In this document: positions 62,127-64,000 of the stretch, one piece after another
Position numbering within the stretch: the stretch's first letter is position 1
How the letters are laid out: every line of letters begins with the position of its first letter
Assembly: GCF_003323745.1 (NCBI RefSeq)
Contig: NZ_QOIL01000005.1
Location: forward strand, 372,001-436,000
DNA length: 64,000 nucleotides
Source of the DNA: Sphaerisporangium album
Lineage (GTDB): Bacteria; Actinomycetota; Actinomycetes; Streptosporangiales; Streptosporangiaceae
Direction: 5' to 3'
Notes under the pieces: generated by a model
The model's database searches: none
What the model was told of the DNA's origin: nothing
What the model saw: the letters and a program-made list of their open reading frames with translations, nothing else
Program-made: the position numbers and the translations under genes

Positions 62127-63641
62127 CTACTGCGCGAGGGCGCTGACCTCCGCGGTCCGCGCGCTCTCACCCGCCCCGTTCACGGCGGTGAACTGGTAGT
62201 AGTACCGCTGCCCGGAGGTGACCGCCTTGTCCACGTACGTCGGCGAGGTGACTCGCACATACGGCGTCGAGCCCTCGCCGCCGGGGGTGGTGGACCGGTA
62301 GACGTTCCAGGTCACGTTCGCCTGGTAACCCCACTGGAGCAGGATGTCGCCCGCCCGCGGGGTGATCACGATGCCGAACGGGACGCCGGGCGCGCCGGGC
62401 GGGGGCGAGACCGTGCCGGTCGGCGTCGGGGTGGGCGTCACCGTGGGGGTCGCCGTGGGCGTCGGGCCGGTGCCGGGGACGGCCGAGACCTCGTTGGAGT
62501 TCGGCGAGCCGCCCACCGCGTTGGCCGCGGAGACGAAGTAGTAGTACGTCTTGCCGTTGCTCAGCCCGGTGTCGGTGAACGTGGTGGTGGTGCCGCCGAC
62601 CGTGCCGACGGGCGTGTTGGCCTCACCGTCGGACTTGGTGCCCCGGTAGATCCGGTACGACGTCGGCGCACCGCTGGCGCTGGCCGTCCACGTCAGCGTG
62701 ACCGAGCCCGCGCCCGGGGTGGCGGTCAGGTTGGTCGGACCGGCGGGTGAGGACGCCGTCGCCGGGGTGACGATCATCTGGTCCACCCGGGACAGCCCGT
62801 GGTCGCTCACCGCGAACTGGGTGATCGAGTTGACGCCTGCGTTCAGGCGCACCTGTAGCGCGGAGAGCTGGTAGGTGTCGAAGCTGCCGGTGATCGGGAA
62901 GCTCTGCGTGCTGGTGATGACGGTGCCGTTGACCTTGAGCCCCATCTGGCGGTTGTTGACCCCGGGGAACAGGCCGCCCTGGAACGCGTACCGCCAGGCG
63001 ACCGTGTAGAGGCCGGTGGTGGGGACGACGACGTTGTTGAACGTCATGGTCCCCTCGTGGGCGTAGGCCATGTCGACGACCTTCTTGTCCGGGGAGGTGG
63101 ACCCGGACGAGCCCAGCACGGAGGGGAACCACCCCGTCAGCGTCTGGAACCAGGCGAAGCCGCCGAGAAGGGCGTCCTTGCAGTAGTAGACCTTGCTGTT
63201 GCCCACGGTGACGCCGGGGACGTCGCCGCCGGTGCCGATCGGGGGCGGGGTCTTGGAGGCGTCCTCCTTCGTGCGCGGCGACTCACCCGAGGCGTTCACC
63301 GCGCTGACCTGGTAGAAGTAGGTCAGCGTCGAGCTGAGCGGCCCTCTGTCGAGGAAGGTGTCGGCCGGCGCGTTCACCGTCGCGTACGGCGTGTTTCCTT
63401 CGCCGCCGGCGGTCGTACCTCGGTAGATCCGGTAGCTGGTCGCGCCGGGGACGGCCTCCCATTCCACCAGGATGGACGAGTCGCTGCCGGCCTCCAGCTC
63501 GATGAAGCCGGGGGCGGCCGGGACGGCGGCGGCGTTCGCGGTGAAGCCGCCGCTCACGGCGACGCCGACGCCGAGGGCGATGCTCAGGGCGATCGAGGTC
63601 AGCACGGATATCAGGGTCCGTGCCAGGGGTGGTTTGCGCAT
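62127..63641 (-). CDS. Secreted protein with three fibronectin-III domains and a CBM6/35-like domain
   Basis: 504 aa from the ATG at 63641, with GGGAG 5 nt upstream. Signal peptide about 1-38 (LISVLTSIALSIALGVGVAV). FN3 domain 1 (about 41-133: ILVEWEAVPGATSYRIYRGT), a carbohydrate-binding-like beta-sandwich (about 150-300: GLYTVAWRYAFQGGLFPGVN, then LKVNGTVITSTQSFPITGSF and LNAGVNSITQFAVSDHGLSR), FN3 domain 2 (about 305-395), a Thr/Pro linker (TPTATPTVTPTPTPTGT) and FN3 domain 3. No catalytic domain, so it probably binds a polysaccharide at the surface. Two LacI-type palindromes and a short ORF lie upstream. Its relative upstream of peroxidase copy 1 is a pseudogene. Confidence 0.8.
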   Translation of the reverse strand: MRKPPLARTLISVLTSIALSIALGVGVAVSGGFTANAAAVPAAPGFIELEAGSDSSILVEWEAVPGATSYRIYRGTTAGGEGNTPYATVNAPADTFLDRGPLSSTLTYFYQVSAVNASGESPRTKEDASKTPPPIGTGGDVPGVTVGNSKVYYCKDALLGGFAWFQTLTGWFPSVLGSSGSTSPDKKVVDMAYAHEGTMTFNNVVVPTTGLYTVAWRYAFQGGLFPGVNNRQMGLKVNGTVITSTQSFPITGSFDTYQLSALQVRLNAGVNSITQFAVSDHGLSRVDQMIVTPATASSPAGPTNLTATPGAGSVTLTWTASASGAPTSYRIYRGTKSDGEANTPVGTVGGTTTTFTDTGLSNGKTYYYFVSAANAVGGSPNSNEVSAVPGTGPTPTATPTVTPTPTPTGTVSPPPGAPGVPFGIVITPRAGDILLQWGYQANVTWNVYRSTTPGGEGSTPYVRVTSPTYVDKAVTSGQRYYYQFTAVNGAGESARTAEVSALAQ

Positions 63642-63701
63642 GACAACTCCCAGGGGCGGGGGGTGGCCCGGGACGCTGGGCACGGACCGGCTTCCGGCAT
63701 G

Positions 63702-63717
63702 CAGAGAGCGCTCTCTG
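63702..63717. promoter_or_regulatory. 16-bp palindrome, LacI-type operator (proximal)
   Basis: CAGAGAGCGCTCTCTG is a perfect 16-bp palindrome with the GAGCGCTC core of the actinobacterial CebR/CelR operator (TGGGAGCGCTCCCA). It lies 60 nt upstream of the FN3 gene start, on the promoter side. Confidence 0.6.
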
Positions 63718-63827
63718 GTGCTGTCGCGCGAAGCGGGCCGGGGCGTGGGCGTCCGGGGCTGGGACGGGGGTTGTGCGACGCGGGCCGGGGTGGTCGCGCC
63801 CGCGTTGACGGTGCCTTGCGTGGCTCC

Positions 63828-63841
63828 GGTAAGCGCTTACC
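63828..63841. promoter_or_regulatory. 14-bp palindrome, LacI-type operator (distal)
   Basis: GGTAAGCGCTTACC is a perfect 14-bp palindrome with an AGCGCT core, 125 nt upstream of the palindrome-proximal one (centre to centre about 125 bp), so looping repression is possible. Confidence 0.55.
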
Positions 63842-63873
63842 CAACGCCTGCCGGTCAGGTGGGGTGGCGCCTG

Positions 63874-63984
63874 TCAGAGAAGGGAACGGCGATGCTCACA
63901 CCACCGGTGACGGCGGTGGACGCTCACCTCCGTCGCAACGGCCGCCCAGGGGCGGGCGGCGGCGCGAGGACTGTGTGGTGCCAT
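63874..63984 (-). CDS. 36-codon short ORF, possible leader peptide (copy 2)
   Basis: ATG at 63984 preceded by GAGGGAGAACC opens a 36-codon frame (MAPHSPRAAARPWAAVATEV, then SVHRRHRWCEHRRSLL). The His/Arg-rich end and layout resemble the short frame at 53846-53980 upstream of the decayed copy. It may be a regulatory leader for the FN3 and peroxidase genes. Confidence 0.4.
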   Translation of the reverse strand: MAPHSPRAAARPWAAVATEVSVHRRHRWCEHRRSLL

Positions 63985-64000
63985 GGTTCTCCCTCGGTGG

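Overview
The window is very GC-rich (about 70 percent or more in most genes, GTG/TTG starts common, many 4-nt ATGA/GTGA gene overlaps) and carries actinobacterial hallmarks: MmpL-type transporter, SnoaL-tailed ECF sigma factor, cytochrome b558-type succinate dehydrogenase, class A PBP and a Tcp-like membrane complex. It looks like the chromosome of a filamentous actinomycete; a Streptosporangiales member is my best guess, by inference only. I saw no tRNA, rRNA, CRISPR array, transposase or integrase.

Layout. 1-2.5 kb: rmuC (cut by the left edge), divergent from ychF. 2.7-6.1 kb: five small minus-strand genes, each overlapping the next by 4 nt, divergent from an XRE-family regulator, with a perfect inverted repeat between them. 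6.3-11.1 kb: secreted esterase with beta-propeller-type repeats under a LacI-type palindrome, then a class A penicillin-binding protein. 11.9-23.4 kb: a one-direction operon resembling the Gram-positive conjugation channel of pCW3/ICEBs1 (TcpC/VirB8-like, a small membrane protein, TcpE/VirB3-like fused to a MinD/ParA-like domain, VirB4-like ATPase, VirB6-like channel protein, a second membrane-anchored protein and a two-domain wall hydrolase), but with no relaxase or coupling protein in the window. It is followed by a MutT-type hydrolase and two large, low-complexity, membrane-anchored surface proteins. 27.6-33.1 kb: MacAB-like export operon with a lipoprotein, divergent from an OmpR-type two-component system.

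33.2-37.4 kb: a lower-GC block with a three-gene minus-strand operon (AAA ATPase with DUF3696 tail, TOPRIM-like nuclease, DUF262 protein) that reads as an anti-phage or restriction module. Its left margin carries a 132-bp damaged copy of part of the 26.3-kb gene. 37.6-41.1 kb: succinate dehydrogenase of the mycobacterial Sdh1 type. 41.3-44.7 kb: signalling operon of a PP2C response regulator, a CHASE3-like histidine kinase and a receiver protein. 44.8-49.4 kb: LysR regulator divergent from a second, b558-type sdhCAB operon. 49.5-51.1 kb: ECF sigma factor and a small partner.

51.2-64 kb: two copies of a secreted haem peroxidase locus. The second has two added discoidin domains and an intact upstream fibronectin-III/carbohydrate-binding protein; in the first, that upstream gene is a frameshifted, deleted remnant. 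An MmpL transporter with its own two-component system lies between them. Small gene scraps (sdhB 3' end, a PF04672 methyltransferase piece) show repeated local rearrangement.
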